DNA from: an uncultured Kiloniellaceae bacterium | GTDB lineage: Bacteria > Pseudomonadota > Alphaproteobacteria > Kiloniellales > Kiloniellaceae | Length of the DNA stretch: 64,000 nucleotides | Assembly: GCA_947500035.1 (NCBI GenBank) | Contig: CANMQP010000005.1 | Coordinates: forward strand, 682,001-746,000 | Direction of reading: 5' to 3' | Shown: positions 1-8,829 of the stretch, piece after piece | Position numbering within the stretch: the stretch's first letter is position 1 | Layout: every line of letters begins with the position of its first letter | Notes under the pieces: model-generated | Told to the model about the DNA's origin: nothing | Seen by the model: the letters and a program-made list of their open reading frames with translations, nothing else | Databases searched by the model: none | Translations under genes and position numbers: made by a program

Positions 1-1
1 C

Positions 2-982
2 GTCAGTGTCAGCATCCCGCTGGGCACCTTCTCGTGCGTCACCGGCGTCTCAGGCAGCGGCAAGTCGACTCTGATCATTGAAACTTTGTTCAAAGCCGTG
101 GCGCGGCGTCTTCACAATACCAAGGATACGCCCAGCAAACATGAATCCATCGAGGGACTGCAATTCCTCGACAAGGTGATCGATATCGACCAATCGCCGA
201 TCGGACGGACACCGCGCTCGAACCCCGCCACCTACACCGGCTGTTTCACACCGATCCGGGAATGGTTCGCGGGCCTTCCCGAGGCCAACGCGCGTGGCTA
301 CAAGCCGGGCCGTTTCTCCTTCAACGTCAAGGGCGGACGCTGCGAGGCCTGTCAGGGTGACGGTATGATCAAGATCGAGATGCACTTCCTGCCCGACGTC
401 TACGTGCAATGCGACGTATGCAAGGGTAAGCGCTACAATCGCGAAACCCTTGAGATCGTCTTCAAGGGCAAGTCGATTTCCGATGTTCTGGACATGACCG
501 TCGACGAGGGCGTGGAGTTCTTTAAGGCGGTTCCGGCAATCCGAAACAAGCTGGAGACCCTCGCGCGGGTCGGTCTCGGCTACATCCACGTGGGTCAGGC
601 CGCGACCACGCTTTCCGGCGGCGAGGCGCAGCGCGTCAAGCTTGCCAAGGAGCTCTCCCGGAAGGCAACCGGACGCACGCTCTACATCCTGGACGAACCC
701 ACCACCGGACTCCACTTCGAAGATGTCCGCAAGCTACTGGAAGTCCTTCAGGCTCTTGTCGAACAAGGCAACACCGTACTCGTCATCGAGCACAATCTCG
801 AGGTCATCAAGGTCGCAGACTGGATCGTCGACCTGGGCCCCGAAGGCGGCGATAAGGGTGGACGCATCGTGGCTAGCGGAACGCCCGAGGAAGTCGCCGA
901 GGTCGCGGAGAGCTTCACCGGGCAATACCTGGCGCCCTATCTCAACGGCACCGCCACGCAAACCCGCCAGAAAAGCGCATGA
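2..982 (+). CDS. uvrA: UvrABC excinuclease subunit A, C-terminal part (5' end outside window)
   Basis: DNA damage recognition ATPase of nucleotide excision repair, cytoplasmic, partner of UvrB. The reading frame is already open at base 2, so this is the last 326 residues of a protein that is usually about 950 long. Visible in order: the second Walker A (GVSGSGKST, about residue 20), a zinc module with paired CxxC (CEAC...CDVC, about residues 115-140), the ABC signature [12 protein letters not shown] and Walker [11 protein letters not shown]. The stop overlaps the next gene by 4 bases (ATGA), which suggests translational coupling. The family assignment is certain. Confidence 0.97.
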   Translation, partial: VSVSIPLGTFSCVTGVSGSGKSTLIIETLFKAVARRLHNTKDTPSKHESIEGLQFLDKVIDIDQSPIGRTPRSNPATYTGCFTPIREWFAGLPEANARGYKPGRFSFNVKGGRCEACQGDGMIKIEMHFLPDVYVQCDVCKGKRYNRETLEIVFKGKSISDVLDMTVDEGVEFFKAVPAIRNKLETLARVGLGYIHVGQAATTLSGGEAQRVKLAKELSRKATGRTLYILDEPTTGLHFEDVRKLLEVLQALVEQGNTVLVIEHNLEVIKVADWIVDLGPEGGDKGGRIVASGTPEEVAEVAESFTGQYLAPYLNGTATQTRQKSA

Positions 983-1482
983 CCGCCGGCGGTTTTTCTT
1001 TCCGCCTCGCGGGCGAGGACGACTTTGAGGCCGTGGGCGAGCTTTTCTATCTCTGCGACCTCCACTACTGGGGCGATGATGCGCCATCGGCAGAGGCAAT
1101 GCGCGAGCACGTGCGCAGCCATGTGCTCGCGGAGAAAGCCACCACCGAGATCCTTCTGATCGAGCGGGATGCGAGAGCCCTGGGTTTCGCCAGCTTCAGC
1201 GTGCTCTATCCCGCGCCGGATCTTGGCGGTGCGCTCTATCTGAAGGATCTGTTCACTCGCGCAGAAGCACGGGGTCAGGGCGCGGGTGAAGCCCTGATGC
1301 GGGCCTTGGCGGGGATTGCGGTCGAGCGCGGCTGCTGCCGCTTCGACTGGACCGCCGAAGACCACAACCCCCGTGCCATGACCTTTTACGAGCAACTGGG
1401 CGCACGACGGGTGACTGAAAAAGTCTATTACCGCTTTGATGGCGATCGCCTAAAAGACTTCGCGAGAAATTCAGGCCAGTAA
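979..1482 (+). CDS. GNAT family N-acetyltransferase
   Basis: Predicted acetyl-CoA-dependent acetyltransferase of 167 residues; the substrate cannot be read from the sequence. It has the GNAT layout: an N-terminal sensing helix region, a central beta strand ending in YLKDLFT, then the acetyl-CoA loop [14 protein letters not shown] (about residues 95-108), and a C-terminal [10 protein letters not shown] element typical of the fold. The start ATG overlaps the uvrA stop (ATGA), so it is probably co-translated with uvrA. No repair role is implied by the family itself. Confidence 0.85.
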   Translation: MTAGGFSFRLAGEDDFEAVGELFYLCDLHYWGDDAPSAEAMREHVRSHVLAEKATTEILLIERDARALGFASFSVLYPAPDLGGALYLKDLFTRAEARGQGAGEALMRALAGIAVERGCCRFDWTAEDHNPRAMTFYEQLGARRVTEKVYYRFDGDRLKDFARNSGQ

Positions 1483-1633
1483 TACTAAACTGCCTATCCC
1501 AGGTCCGCAGATGTCAGATGGCTTGCAGTATGGTTTCATCCCTTCGGCGGTTTAAAATTCTAGATTGAAATTATTCTGCTGCTAAGCTCCCAACCTGCTT
1601 GAGATTTTCAGACTATCTTAAAGGGCTCCTTGG

Positions 1634-2626
1634 ATGCGGCGTTCGTTACTCTTTTTCATCTTTATCTCGGGCGTGCTGAGCGCTTGTGCACAGACACAGC
1701 AGCAGCCTTCCAAACAGACGGATCCTGAAACCGGACCCTTTCTGATCGGAACCGGTAACAAAGCGGGCCTGTACCATTTCCTCGGACAGGAAATCTGCCG
1801 GAGTTACGGGCAGGCCGTTGCTGTTGTCTCTTCACCCTGTGACGCGCTGGTCCAGGGCAATGCAGAGGAAAAACTGCGATTACTGGAAAATCGCATCCTC
1901 GATTTGGCGATTGTGCATTCCGCCTGGGCGCAATCCGCCGCCAATGGTATTGGCTCCTTCACGAACACGGGGCCGATGAACGATCTTCGCGCGGTGATCT
2001 CCTTCTACCCGCAGCCTCTAAGCATCATCGTAAAACGGAATTCGGGAGTGGAAGAGCTTGGCCAACTTGCGACTGCCCGGCTCGTCACTTCGTCAATCAG
2101 TTACAATGATGCGACCTTCAAAATTCTGCGCAACCTGAAGGGCTGGACGGACAACAGCTTTGCCTCGCTAGAGAAAGTAAAGTCCACACGCACGGCCCTG
2201 GATAGCTTCTGCAATGGCGAAGCGAATGCGATGCTGGCAACCTACGAACATCCGAGCGGGATCATTCGGAAGGCCACGGCAGAATGCGGCGGCAGGCTTT
2301 TACCCGTTGAATTTCCGGAGAAAGCAAATGAGATCACGGGAAATCCAGCCCTTGCCGAGGCATCGGTTCCGGCGAAGATGTACGTGGGCCAGGCCGCGAG
2401 GATCTCGACGTTCGGTCATCGCACCGTGCTCGTCGCGCGCAGCGATACACCGGACAGTGTGATTGAAGCTGTGGTAAACTCTGTTTTGGACGACCTCACG
2501 AACCTCAGAGGCAGGCATCCGGCGTTCCTTGAACTGAACGCCCGTGAGATGGCGAGCGAAGGTCTCGCCATTCCACTGCACCCGGCCGCTCAGGCTATCT
2601 ACCGCGAACGCAGACTCTTGCCGTAG
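1634..2626 (+). CDS. TAXI-family TRAP transporter solute-binding lipoprotein
   Basis: Periplasmic binding protein of 330 residues. The N-terminus is a lipoprotein signal (hydrophobic segment then LSACAQ, lipidated Cys about residue 18). The mature part opens with LIGTGNKAGLYHFLGQEICR, close to the TAXI (TRAP-associated extracytoplasmic immunogenic) pattern, followed by the conserved region on dependence of uptake (SIIVKRNSG, ARLVTSSISYNDATFKIL). Such proteins normally feed a DctQM-type membrane component, but none lies next to it, so it is an orphan here. The ligand is unknown. The gene is flanked by its own 150-base leader and by trmFO. Confidence 0.85.
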   Translation: MRRSLLFFIFISGVLSACAQTQQQPSKQTDPETGPFLIGTGNKAGLYHFLGQEICRSYGQAVAVVSSPCDALVQGNAEEKLRLLENRILDLAIVHSAWAQSAANGIGSFTNTGPMNDLRAVISFYPQPLSIIVKRNSGVEELGQLATARLVTSSISYNDATFKILRNLKGWTDNSFASLEKVKSTRTALDSFCNGEANAMLATYEHPSGIIRKATAECGGRLLPVEFPEKANEITGNPALAEASVPAKMYVGQAARISTFGHRTVLVARSDTPDSVIEAVVNSVLDDLTNLRGRHPAFLELNAREMASEGLAIPLHPAAQAIYRERRLLP

Positions 2627-2689
2627 GAACGCGAAAAGAGCCTGCTTTTCGCTCTGTCCGTCGCCCTTTGCTTGGAGTATCTTCCGGCT

Positions 2690-4063
2690 ATGACAGGTAA
2701 AGACATAAAACCCATCCACGTGGTGGGCGGCGGAATGGCCGGCAGCGAAGCCGCCTGGCAGACTGCCGAAGCGGGCGTGCCGGTGATTTTGCACGAAATG
2801 CGCCCGGTGGTGAAGACCGACGCCCACTCGACCGAGGGCCTTGCGGAACTCGTCTGCTCCAACTCCTTCCGCTCCGACGACGCCATGAACAACGCCGTTG
2901 GCCTGTTACATGAGGAAATGCGGCGACTGGGCTCACTCATCATGTCCGCGGGTGACGCCCATAAGCTGCCCGCGGGCGGCGCATTGGCTGTCGACCGTGA
3001 CGCCTTCTCGCAGGAAGTGACCCGCCGGTTGGAGGCGCATCCGCTGGTCAAGATCGAGCGTGAGGAAATTGGGGGTATACCGCCCGAGGACTGGGACTCG
3101 GTGATCCTGGCGACCGGCCCCCTCACCTCGCCGGATCTGGCCGAGGCCATCGGCAAACTGACCGGCGAGGAGTACCTGGCCTTCTTCGACGCCATCGCGC
3201 CGATCGTCTACAAAGACTCGATTGATTTCGACAAGGCCTGGTTCCAGTCCCGCTACGACAAAGTGGGTCCCGAGGGCGACGGCGCCGACTACATCAACTG
3301 TGCTCTCACCCAGGAGGGCTATGAGGCTTTCATCACGGATCTGATTGAGGGTGAGAAGACCGACTTCAAGGAGTGGGAGGCCTCGACCCCCTATTTCGAA
3401 GGCTGCCTGCCGATCGAGGTAATGGCTGAGCGCGGCCGCGAAACCCTGCGCTTCGGTCCCATGAAGCCGGTCGGACTTCAGGATCCGCGCAGTGATCGCC
3501 GTCCCCATGCCGTGGTGCAGCTGAGACAAGACAATGCTCTTGGGACGCTCTACAACATTGTCGGCTTTCAAACCAAACTGAAATACGCCGAGCAAGTCAG
3601 GGTTTTCCGATCCATACCGGGGCTCGAGAACGCTGAGTTCGCGCGGCTCGGCGGTCTGCACCGGAACACCTTTATCAATTCGCCGCGTCTTTTGGACGGC
3701 AGCATGCGTTTGAAGCCCTCCCCGCGGATTCGCTTTGCCGGTCAGATCACCGGCGTTGAAGGCTACGTCGAGAGCGCCGCGACGGGCCTGCTTGCCGGTC
3801 GCTTCGCGGCCGCGGAACGGCGCGGGGAACAAGTGGTTCCTCCCCCGCCGACCACCGCACATGGCGCTCTGCTCTCGCATATTACCGGCGGTGCGGATGC
3901 CAAGACCTTCCAACCAATGAACGTCAACTTCGGGCTTTTTCCACCGCTGGAGAAGGTAGAAGGCAAGAAGATCAAAAAGAAGGAGCGCAAGCCGGTCATG
4001 GCACAGCGTGCCCTCGATGACCTGGCGGAGTGGTGCGCAAGGAGCGCAGTCGAAGCGGCCTAA
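2690..4063 (+). CDS. trmFO: Methylenetetrahydrofolate-tRNA-(uracil-5-)-methyltransferase TrmFO
   Basis: Folate- and FAD-dependent enzyme making ribothymidine at position 54 of tRNAs, cytoplasmic. The 457 residues match family length. Visible: the N-terminal FAD-binding glycine motif [14 protein letters not shown], the active-site region [12 protein letters not shown], and the C-terminal signature [15 protein letters not shown] plus [16 protein letters not shown]. An in-frame TTG lies upstream at 2672, but the ATG at 2690 starts right before the FAD motif and is preferred. It is followed by a strong terminator, so it ends its transcription unit. Confidence 0.95.
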   Translation: MTGKDIKPIHVVGGGMAGSEAAWQTAEAGVPVILHEMRPVVKTDAHSTEGLAELVCSNSFRSDDAMNNAVGLLHEEMRRLGSLIMSAGDAHKLPAGGALAVDRDAFSQEVTRRLEAHPLVKIEREEIGGIPPEDWDSVILATGPLTSPDLAEAIGKLTGEEYLAFFDAIAPIVYKDSIDFDKAWFQSRYDKVGPEGDGADYINCALTQEGYEAFITDLIEGEKTDFKEWEASTPYFEGCLPIEVMAERGRETLRFGPMKPVGLQDPRSDRRPHAVVQLRQDNALGTLYNIVGFQTKLKYAEQVRVFRSIPGLENAEFARLGGLHRNTFINSPRLLDGSMRLKPSPRIRFAGQITGVEGYVESAATGLLAGRFAAAERRGEQVVPPPPTTAHGALLSHITGGADAKTFQPMNVNFGLFPPLEKVEGKKIKKKERKPVMAQRALDDLAEWCARSAVEAA

Positions 4064-4227
4064 GCTGACCGGTAAATACTTGCCGTTTCGCGCGTCTTGC
4101 CGAAATCCTGCATTGGGTTCGTGCGGTTTCTCGGGTTCTCGCGATGCCCTTTTATCTGTAATTCGATACTTGCGAGTGCGCTCTAGAAGGTTCTTTTTAG
4201 AGTAGGTTTACATCCCCCAGCACTCGT

Positions 4228-4271
4228 AGGCGGGCGGCCGTCGGGCGGCGTTTAGCCGCCCGCCTTTTTTT
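4228..4271 (+). terminator. Rho-independent terminator after trmFO
   Basis: An 11-bp perfect GC-rich stem (arms 4228-4238 and 4255-4265) with a 16-base loop is followed by a run of T. A competing 7-bp stem, 4243-4249 with 4255-4261, uses the same right arm. It sits 165 bases after the trmFO stop and before the convergent gene at 4364. Confidence 0.9.
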
Positions 4272-4363
4272 AAGATGTCTCTTCAGAGCTTTCAAATTTT
4301 TACTGCTGAAAAAGCGGTCGTTCTGCAGCTACTCTGTCTTTGTCCCGGCAACGCCTGCGCGGT

Positions 4364-5209
4364 TTAAAAGCGGCGAAGCAGATAAGCGATGAAGACCTTG
4401 AGGGCCAAGCTATGGTTCGGTCTCTGCGCATTCGGGTCAAGAGGATCCCAGCCGCAGCGCGCAAGCTTTGTGAGATGTTGTTGAGCGACTGTGGCCGGTA
4501 AAAGAGCCGCAAGCGCTGCGCGGCTGAAATGCCCTCTGGCTTTACGGGCGGCCTTCAAGTGGCCCTTCGCTTGCTCCGCGATTTCCTTGGTGATCCCGAC
4601 GATGGCATCGTTGCGGCGGAGCTCGAACAGGTCGCTTCTCTGCAGGCCATGCTGATCAATCAACGCGCGGGGCAGGAAGATACGCTTTTGCGCCGCGTGA
4701 AAAGGAATTGCCCTCAGAAGACCGATCATGGCCCAAGCCGTGCCGACGTGTTCCGCAGCCTGAAGTGCGGTTTCCTCGCGCACGCCCAGGATCATAGCCG
4801 CCAGCCTGTTCACTGTGCCGGAAGTCCCCGCAGCATAGTTCTCGAAGGCTACGAAATCATCCAAGGGGGCGTCTTCGAGATCCAGCTCCCGGCAATCGAT
4901 GAGTCGATCGAAGAGCTCCCGCGGCAGGGCGTACTCATGCACTGCTGCGCCCAAAGGCTCGACAACCGCGTGTTTACGGGGTGTTCCGGCGTAGATGCCG
5001 TCAAGAGCTTCCCGCCACCATTGCAGCCGTATCCGGCCCAACATCGCCTCGCTCACCACCTCGGCGGTTTTGGCGACTTCCAGGTTAAAGGCGTAGAGCG
5101 CAAAAAGCGCCTCCCGGTGCGTTGAAGGCGCGAAAAGTGAGGTCAGGAAACGTTCGCGGTCGTGCGTCCGCACCTCCTGGCCACAATAGGAAAGCGAAGC
5201 CGCCGTCAT
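4364..5209 (-). CDS. Squalene/phytoene synthase-fold protein (NDUFAF6-like)
   Basis: 281 residues with the all-alpha trans-isoprenyl synthase fold. Recognisable: an N-terminal RERFLTSLFAP and ALFALYAFNLEVAK segment, RLQWWREALDGIYAG (about residues 82-96) typical of the subgroup, and YAAGTSGTVNRLAAM. The aspartate-rich motifs needed for a true head-to-head synthase are only partly kept (DCRELDLED; the second is not evident). I therefore favour the NDUFAF6-like branch, whose human member is a complex I assembly factor, over a carotenoid or hopanoid enzyme. In related genomes it usually follows secDF and the Mth938 gene; here 2.2 kb of other genes separates them. Confidence 0.75.
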   Translation of the reverse strand: MTAASLSYCGQEVRTHDRERFLTSLFAPSTHREALFALYAFNLEVAKTAEVVSEAMLGRIRLQWWREALDGIYAGTPRKHAVVEPLGAAVHEYALPRELFDRLIDCRELDLEDAPLDDFVAFENYAAGTSGTVNRLAAMILGVREETALQAAEHVGTAWAMIGLLRAIPFHAAQKRIFLPRALIDQHGLQRSDLFELRRNDAIVGITKEIAEQAKGHLKAARKARGHFSRAALAALLPATVAQQHLTKLARCGWDPLDPNAQRPNHSLALKVFIAYLLRRF

Positions 5210-5338
5210 CGAAAATTTCGCTGTGATGAGAACATCGGGCGACTATAGGCAAAGATGCTTCCCGCGCAACGGACAAGCTGTGCTTGGAAAGCGCCTGGGG
5301 AACCAAACACCAAGTTTTAGAATTATTACCATTAACAA

Positions 5339-5366
5339 TTGACGGCAACGGCACGGACGCTATCTT
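5339..5366 (+). promoter_or_regulatory. Candidate sodB promoter
   Basis: TTGACG (5339-5344) and TATCTT (5361-5366) are spaced by 16 bases, in the AT-rich gap between the divergent gene at 5209 and the sodB start at 5450. The -10 is imperfect. Confidence 0.35.
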
Positions 5367-5449
5367 CCTATCAAGTTTCAAATCGACAGTTGCGCAGGCC
5401 TCTGTCACCAGCAAACCAGCAAACGACGAATTACAAGGAGTGCATAAGC

Positions 5450-6049
5450 ATGGCTTTCGAGCTTCCTCCCCTTCCCTATGCCGACAACGCTTTGGAGCCG
5501 CATTACTCCGCGAACACCTTCAGCTTCCATCACGCCAAGCACCACAATGCCTACGTGGTCAATCTGAACAACCTGATCGGTGATTCGGATTTGGCCGGTA
5601 AGTCGCTGGAAGACATCATCATGGCAACCGCGAACGACGACAGTAAAGCCGGCGTGTTCAACAATGCGGCACAGGTTTGGAACCACACCTTCTTCTGGAA
5701 TTCCATGTCGCCGAACGGCGGCGGCCGTCCAAGCGGAGCACTTGCCGCAAAGATCGATGAGGATTTCGGCAGCTTCGATGCCTTCGCAGAGAAATTCAAG
5801 GCTTCGGCAACCGGCCGCTTCGGCAGTGGCTGGACTTTCCTGGTGCTCGATGGCGGCACGCTGAAGATCGTTAATACCCTGAATGCCGGTACGCCCATGA
5901 CCGACGGCCAGACAGCGCTGCTGACCATCGACGTCTGGGAACACGCTTATTACCTGGATTACCAGAACCGCCGTCCGGACTACATCCAGACCTTCCTGGA
6001 CAAGCTGGCGAACTGGGATTTTGCGTCGGCCAATTTCGAAGCGGCCTAA
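5450..6049 (+). CDS. sodB: Superoxide dismutase, Fe type
   Basis: Converts superoxide to hydrogen peroxide and oxygen. The 199-residue protein has the N-terminal family block (YSANTFSFHHAKHHNAYV, with the first metal His), the WNHTFFWNSM block with the second His, GSGWTFLV, and the C-terminal metal-binding DVWEHAYYLDYQNRR. The Fe rather than Mn type is inferred from overall resemblance to SodB. The longer upstream in-frame start (5339) is rejected because ATG 5450 has AAGGAG at 5435-5440. It is a single gene with its own promoter region and terminator. Confidence 0.95.
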   Translation: MAFELPPLPYADNALEPHYSANTFSFHHAKHHNAYVVNLNNLIGDSDLAGKSLEDIIMATANDDSKAGVFNNAAQVWNHTFFWNSMSPNGGGRPSGALAAKIDEDFGSFDAFAEKFKASATGRFGSGWTFLVLDGGTLKIVNTLNAGTPMTDGQTALLTIDVWEHAYYLDYQNRRPDYIQTFLDKLANWDFASANFEAA

Positions 6050-6137
6050 GGGATTCGCTTCTAGGCGCTTTTGACCGCTCGAGGCTGTGATAACCGCTGA
6101 GGATCTCGCGAAATACGATCGGTCGAATGGTTGAATG

Positions 6138-6164
6138 AAAAAGGGGGCTTTGCCCCCTTTTTTT
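6138..6164 (+). terminator. Terminator after sodB
   Basis: GGGGGC (6143-6148), a 3-base loop, then GCCCCC (6152-6157), flanked by A-run and T-run that extend the stem. It can work on both strands. Confidence 0.9.
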
Positions 6165-6313
6165 GTCTTATGCCTTGAAAGGATTGTATCTTTTTTCCAT
6201 TTTTTCGTTTCGAAATACTGGACGGCTGCGCGTTTTGATCGTACAGGTGCTAAATATGTGTCTTTATTGAGCAATCGGCGGCCTGAAATCGACAGCAACG
6301 TGAGGACGTCCCC

Positions 6314-6820
6314 GTGACTATTTTCAGAACGATCTTTTTTTGCGCTTCCGTAATTGGCTTGGCGGGATGTGCCACTGAGCAGGCCTCTAACGAAGTGATC
6401 GAGGACCAGTTAAGCGGTCCGGAATTTCGGACCGTCGAGACCGAGCAAGGTGTCGTGGTGATGCTGGTCAATCCACTCCTCTTCGAATTTGACAGCGACG
6501 AATTGACTGAAGAATCCCGAGGTCCGATTGCCTACATTGCGCGCGTTCTCAACACGCCGGGAGTCGTCTCACGCCAGGTTCACGTCAATGGTTATTCCGA
6601 CAGTGTCGGCAGCGAAGAATACAATCTGGCGCTCTCGGAACGCAGAGCCGAAGCGGTGGCCAAGGAACTGGTCTATAATCAAGTCGCGGCGGAACGCGTG
6701 CTCTATAACAGCTTCGGCGAAGCCAATCCCGTCGCCCCGAACGTAACGGACGACGGCACCGATAATCCTGAAGGCCGCACACTCAACCGGCGTGTCGAAA
6801 TCGTTATCTTGAATCCGTGA
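6314..6820 (+). CDS. OmpA-family lipoprotein
   Basis: 168 residues starting at GTG. The signal peptide ends in a lipobox (GLAGCATE, Cys about residue 19). The C-terminal two thirds is an OmpA/Pal-like peptidoglycan-binding domain: FEFDSDEL, then VNGYSDSVGSEEYNLALSERR (about residues 95-115; the TD of the usual GHTD is SD here), and a C-terminal GRTLNRRVEI. It probably tethers the outer membrane to the cell wall. The gene is monocistronic between sodB and a small membrane-protein gene. Confidence 0.9.
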   Translation: MTIFRTIFFCASVIGLAGCATEQASNEVIEDQLSGPEFRTVETEQGVVVMLVNPLLFEFDSDELTEESRGPIAYIARVLNTPGVVSRQVHVNGYSDSVGSEEYNLALSERRAEAVAKELVYNQVAAERVLYNSFGEANPVAPNVTDDGTDNPEGRTLNRRVEIVILNP

Positions 6821-6927
6821 TCGCGCGGTGGCCTCGCTCTCTCAAACTAGGCTGACTCAAGGGGCAGTTATTGATAGGTCGTCTTTAATGCTCGAGCGAA
6901 ACACCGCGATCACCATTGGGCGCAAGC

Positions 6928-7368
6928 ATGGAGTCAGGAAAGGTCGTGTTTTCTGATTTTTGGTACGGTCTCGGTGTGTGGGGTTTTACATATCTCATTC
7001 TCGCGATGCAGCTTCGGTTCGGATTTCCACCAGCTTATCGATCAGCACCGTCGATTCCGCTCATTCCAGCCACGTGGTCGCGTGATGACGATGAGGTTGA
7101 GAGAGTCATCAAACTGATTTTTCCGACTTTCTTTGCAATGTTCGCTGCAATGATCCTCTTTATCGCCACCGAGTGGCTGGGTTTCATGGCATTTTTCGGC
7201 GGGTTAGCAGCTTGGACCGGACTGCGGATAAGACAGGATCTCCTGAAAACGATCGATGGACCGGTTTCCTGGCTTCAGAACAAGTGGACTTTGAAGTGGC
7301 CGATGCTCGTGTTCGACGCTCGGACACTGACTCTAAGTCTGGCGTTTTTTGCGTTTGTAGTACGTTGA
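6928..7368 (+). CDS. Hypothetical small membrane protein
   Basis: 146 residues, not recognised. Three hydrophobic stretches are visible: FWYGLGVWGFTYLILAMQL near the N-terminus, FFAMFAAMILFIATEWLGFMAFFGGLAA in the middle, and LTLSLAFFAFVV at the extreme C-terminus. A charged DDDEVERV loop sits between the first two. The start is uncertain: a TTG at 6916 is in frame, ATG 6928 chosen. The base composition is lower in GC than the housekeeping genes around it, so it may be a recent arrival. Confidence 0.55.
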   Translation: MESGKVVFSDFWYGLGVWGFTYLILAMQLRFGFPPAYRSAPSIPLIPATWSRDDDEVERVIKLIFPTFFAMFAAMILFIATEWLGFMAFFGGLAAWTGLRIRQDLLKTIDGPVSWLQNKWTLKWPMLVFDARTLTLSLAFFAFVVR

Positions 7369-7451
7369 CATCTCTCAATCGTAGATGAGTCAGGTAAGAT
7401 AAGAGCTCTCATCATCCTAAGGCGTACGACCAACAGCTTTTCTGATCAGTC

Positions 7452-7826
7452 TTACTCGACCGCGATCAATGCCGCCGCCACGGCCCGCCCCTCGGCGAGC
7501 AGAACATTGTAGGTGCGGCAGGCAGCGCCGGTATCCATCGGCTCTATAGCGATGCCTTTTTCCCGCATCGCACTTCGAAGATCGGGTGGCGGCATGAGCA
7601 GTTTGGGGCCGCAGCCAAGCAGCAGAACTTGAACGCTTCCTTCCTCGATCACCGGAGAGAGAGTTTCGAGGCTGAGGCTGTCGAAGTTCGTGACCGGCCA
7701 GGGTTGGCTGCGCTCTGGAAAGACCAGGACGGACCCCTGGAACTGCGCGCCGCTGATCTTGAACTGCAGGTCGCCATAGCTTTCAACGACCTGCCGGTCT
7801 TTGGGCACCGCGAAGGAAACTTCCAT
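7452..7826 (-). CDS. Mth938-domain (DUF498/NDUFAF3-like) protein
   Basis: 124 residues covering one Mth938-like domain: YGDLQFKISGAQFQGSVLVFP, PVTNFDSLSLETL, VQVLLLGCGP and the C-terminal AACRTYNVLLAEGRAVAAALI block. Human NDUFAF3, a complex I assembly factor, belongs to this family; the bacterial function is not established. It lies 42 bases after secF on the same strand, the usual alphaproteobacterial arrangement, and probably ends the yajC-secD-secF operon. Confidence 0.85.
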   Translation of the reverse strand: MEVSFAVPKDRQVVESYGDLQFKISGAQFQGSVLVFPERSQPWPVTNFDSLSLETLSPVIEEGSVQVLLLGCGPKLLMPPPDLRSAMREKGIAIEPMDTGAACRTYNVLLAEGRAVAAALIAVE

Positions 7827-7868
7827 CTATCCCTCCCAGTCTAAAGCGACCTGGACCAGCGACCCGGA

Positions 7869-8819
7869 TTAGGAAGCCGCCGGTGCTGCGTCTCCGGTCT
7901 CATCCTTGTCGTTGCTGCTGGTTACACCAGCCCGGATATTCATGAAAGAGAGCATCGGCACTGCCAGAGCAACCGAGGAGTAGGTGCCGATAATGACGCC
8001 CCAGATCAGCCCAAGGCTGAAGCCGCGGATCACCTCACCACCAAAGATAAAGAGTGAGAACAGGGCCAGAAGCGTGGTGACCGAGGTCAATATCGTCCGC
8101 GAGAGCGTACGGTTGATCGCCATGTTCAGGACTTCAACGATCGGAAGCTTCTTATACTTCCTCAGTTCATCTCTTACGCGGTCGAAAATAACCACAGTAT
8201 CGTTGATGGAATAGCCTGCAATGGTCAGGACCGCGGCCAAGGTCGAGAGGTTGAACTCCACTTGTGTCAGCGAGAAGAAACCCACGGTCGCGATCACGTC
8301 ATGGACAAGTGCGGTGAGCGCCGCAGCCGAAAAGTGCCATTCAAAGCGGAACCAGATGTAAAGCCCGATCGCGGCCATGGCGAGAACCGTTGCCAGAAAA
8401 CCGGCTTGTTTCAGTTCGCCGCCGACTTTCGGCCCGACAAATTCAGTCCGCCTGTACTCCTCCACCGTGTCGTTCAGAGCTTCTTTAACGATCTGAATTG
8501 CAGCTTCCTGAGCGCCTTCACCCCCGTCCTGCCGCTGGATGTTGATCAGAACGTCGGTCGGTGCGCCAAATTCCTGAAGCGTCACTTCCCCGACATCCAG
8601 TGCGGAGAGGCGGCTTCGAAGATCGCCAAGGTCAGCCGGTCCGTTAGTCCGCACCTCAAGCAGAATACCGCCCCGGAAATCGACTCCGAAGTTCAGGCCC
8701 AGGGTTGCGAAGGACACAATCGAGCCCAGCATGAGAAACGCCGAGAACGCGAGGAACAGCTTGCGTTTCGAGAGAAAATTCAGCTTGGGGGCGACGGGAA
8801 AAGCTTTGATGAGTGCCAT
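7869..8819 (-). CDS. secF: Protein translocase subunit SecF
   Basis: Inner-membrane partner of SecD that uses the proton motive force to help pull secreted proteins out of SecYEG. 316 residues, with an N-terminal transmembrane helix followed by FGVDFRGGILLEV, a periplasmic domain, then five C-terminal helices including SINDTVVIFDRVRDELRK (the conserved D...R region) and ISRTILTS-like NRTLSRTILTS. A good ribosome binding site (GGAGGCG) precedes the ATG, 10 bases after secD. Length is normal. Confidence 0.96.
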   Translation of the reverse strand: MALIKAFPVAPKLNFLSKRKLFLAFSAFLMLGSIVSFATLGLNFGVDFRGGILLEVRTNGPADLGDLRSRLSALDVGEVTLQEFGAPTDVLINIQRQDGGEGAQEAAIQIVKEALNDTVEEYRRTEFVGPKVGGELKQAGFLATVLAMAAIGLYIWFRFEWHFSAAALTALVHDVIATVGFFSLTQVEFNLSTLAAVLTIAGYSINDTVVIFDRVRDELRKYKKLPIVEVLNMAINRTLSRTILTSVTTLLALFSLFIFGGEVIRGFSLGLIWGVIIGTYSSVALAVPMLSFMNIRAGVTSSNDKDETGDAAPAAS

Positions 8820-8829
8820 GATACGCCTC

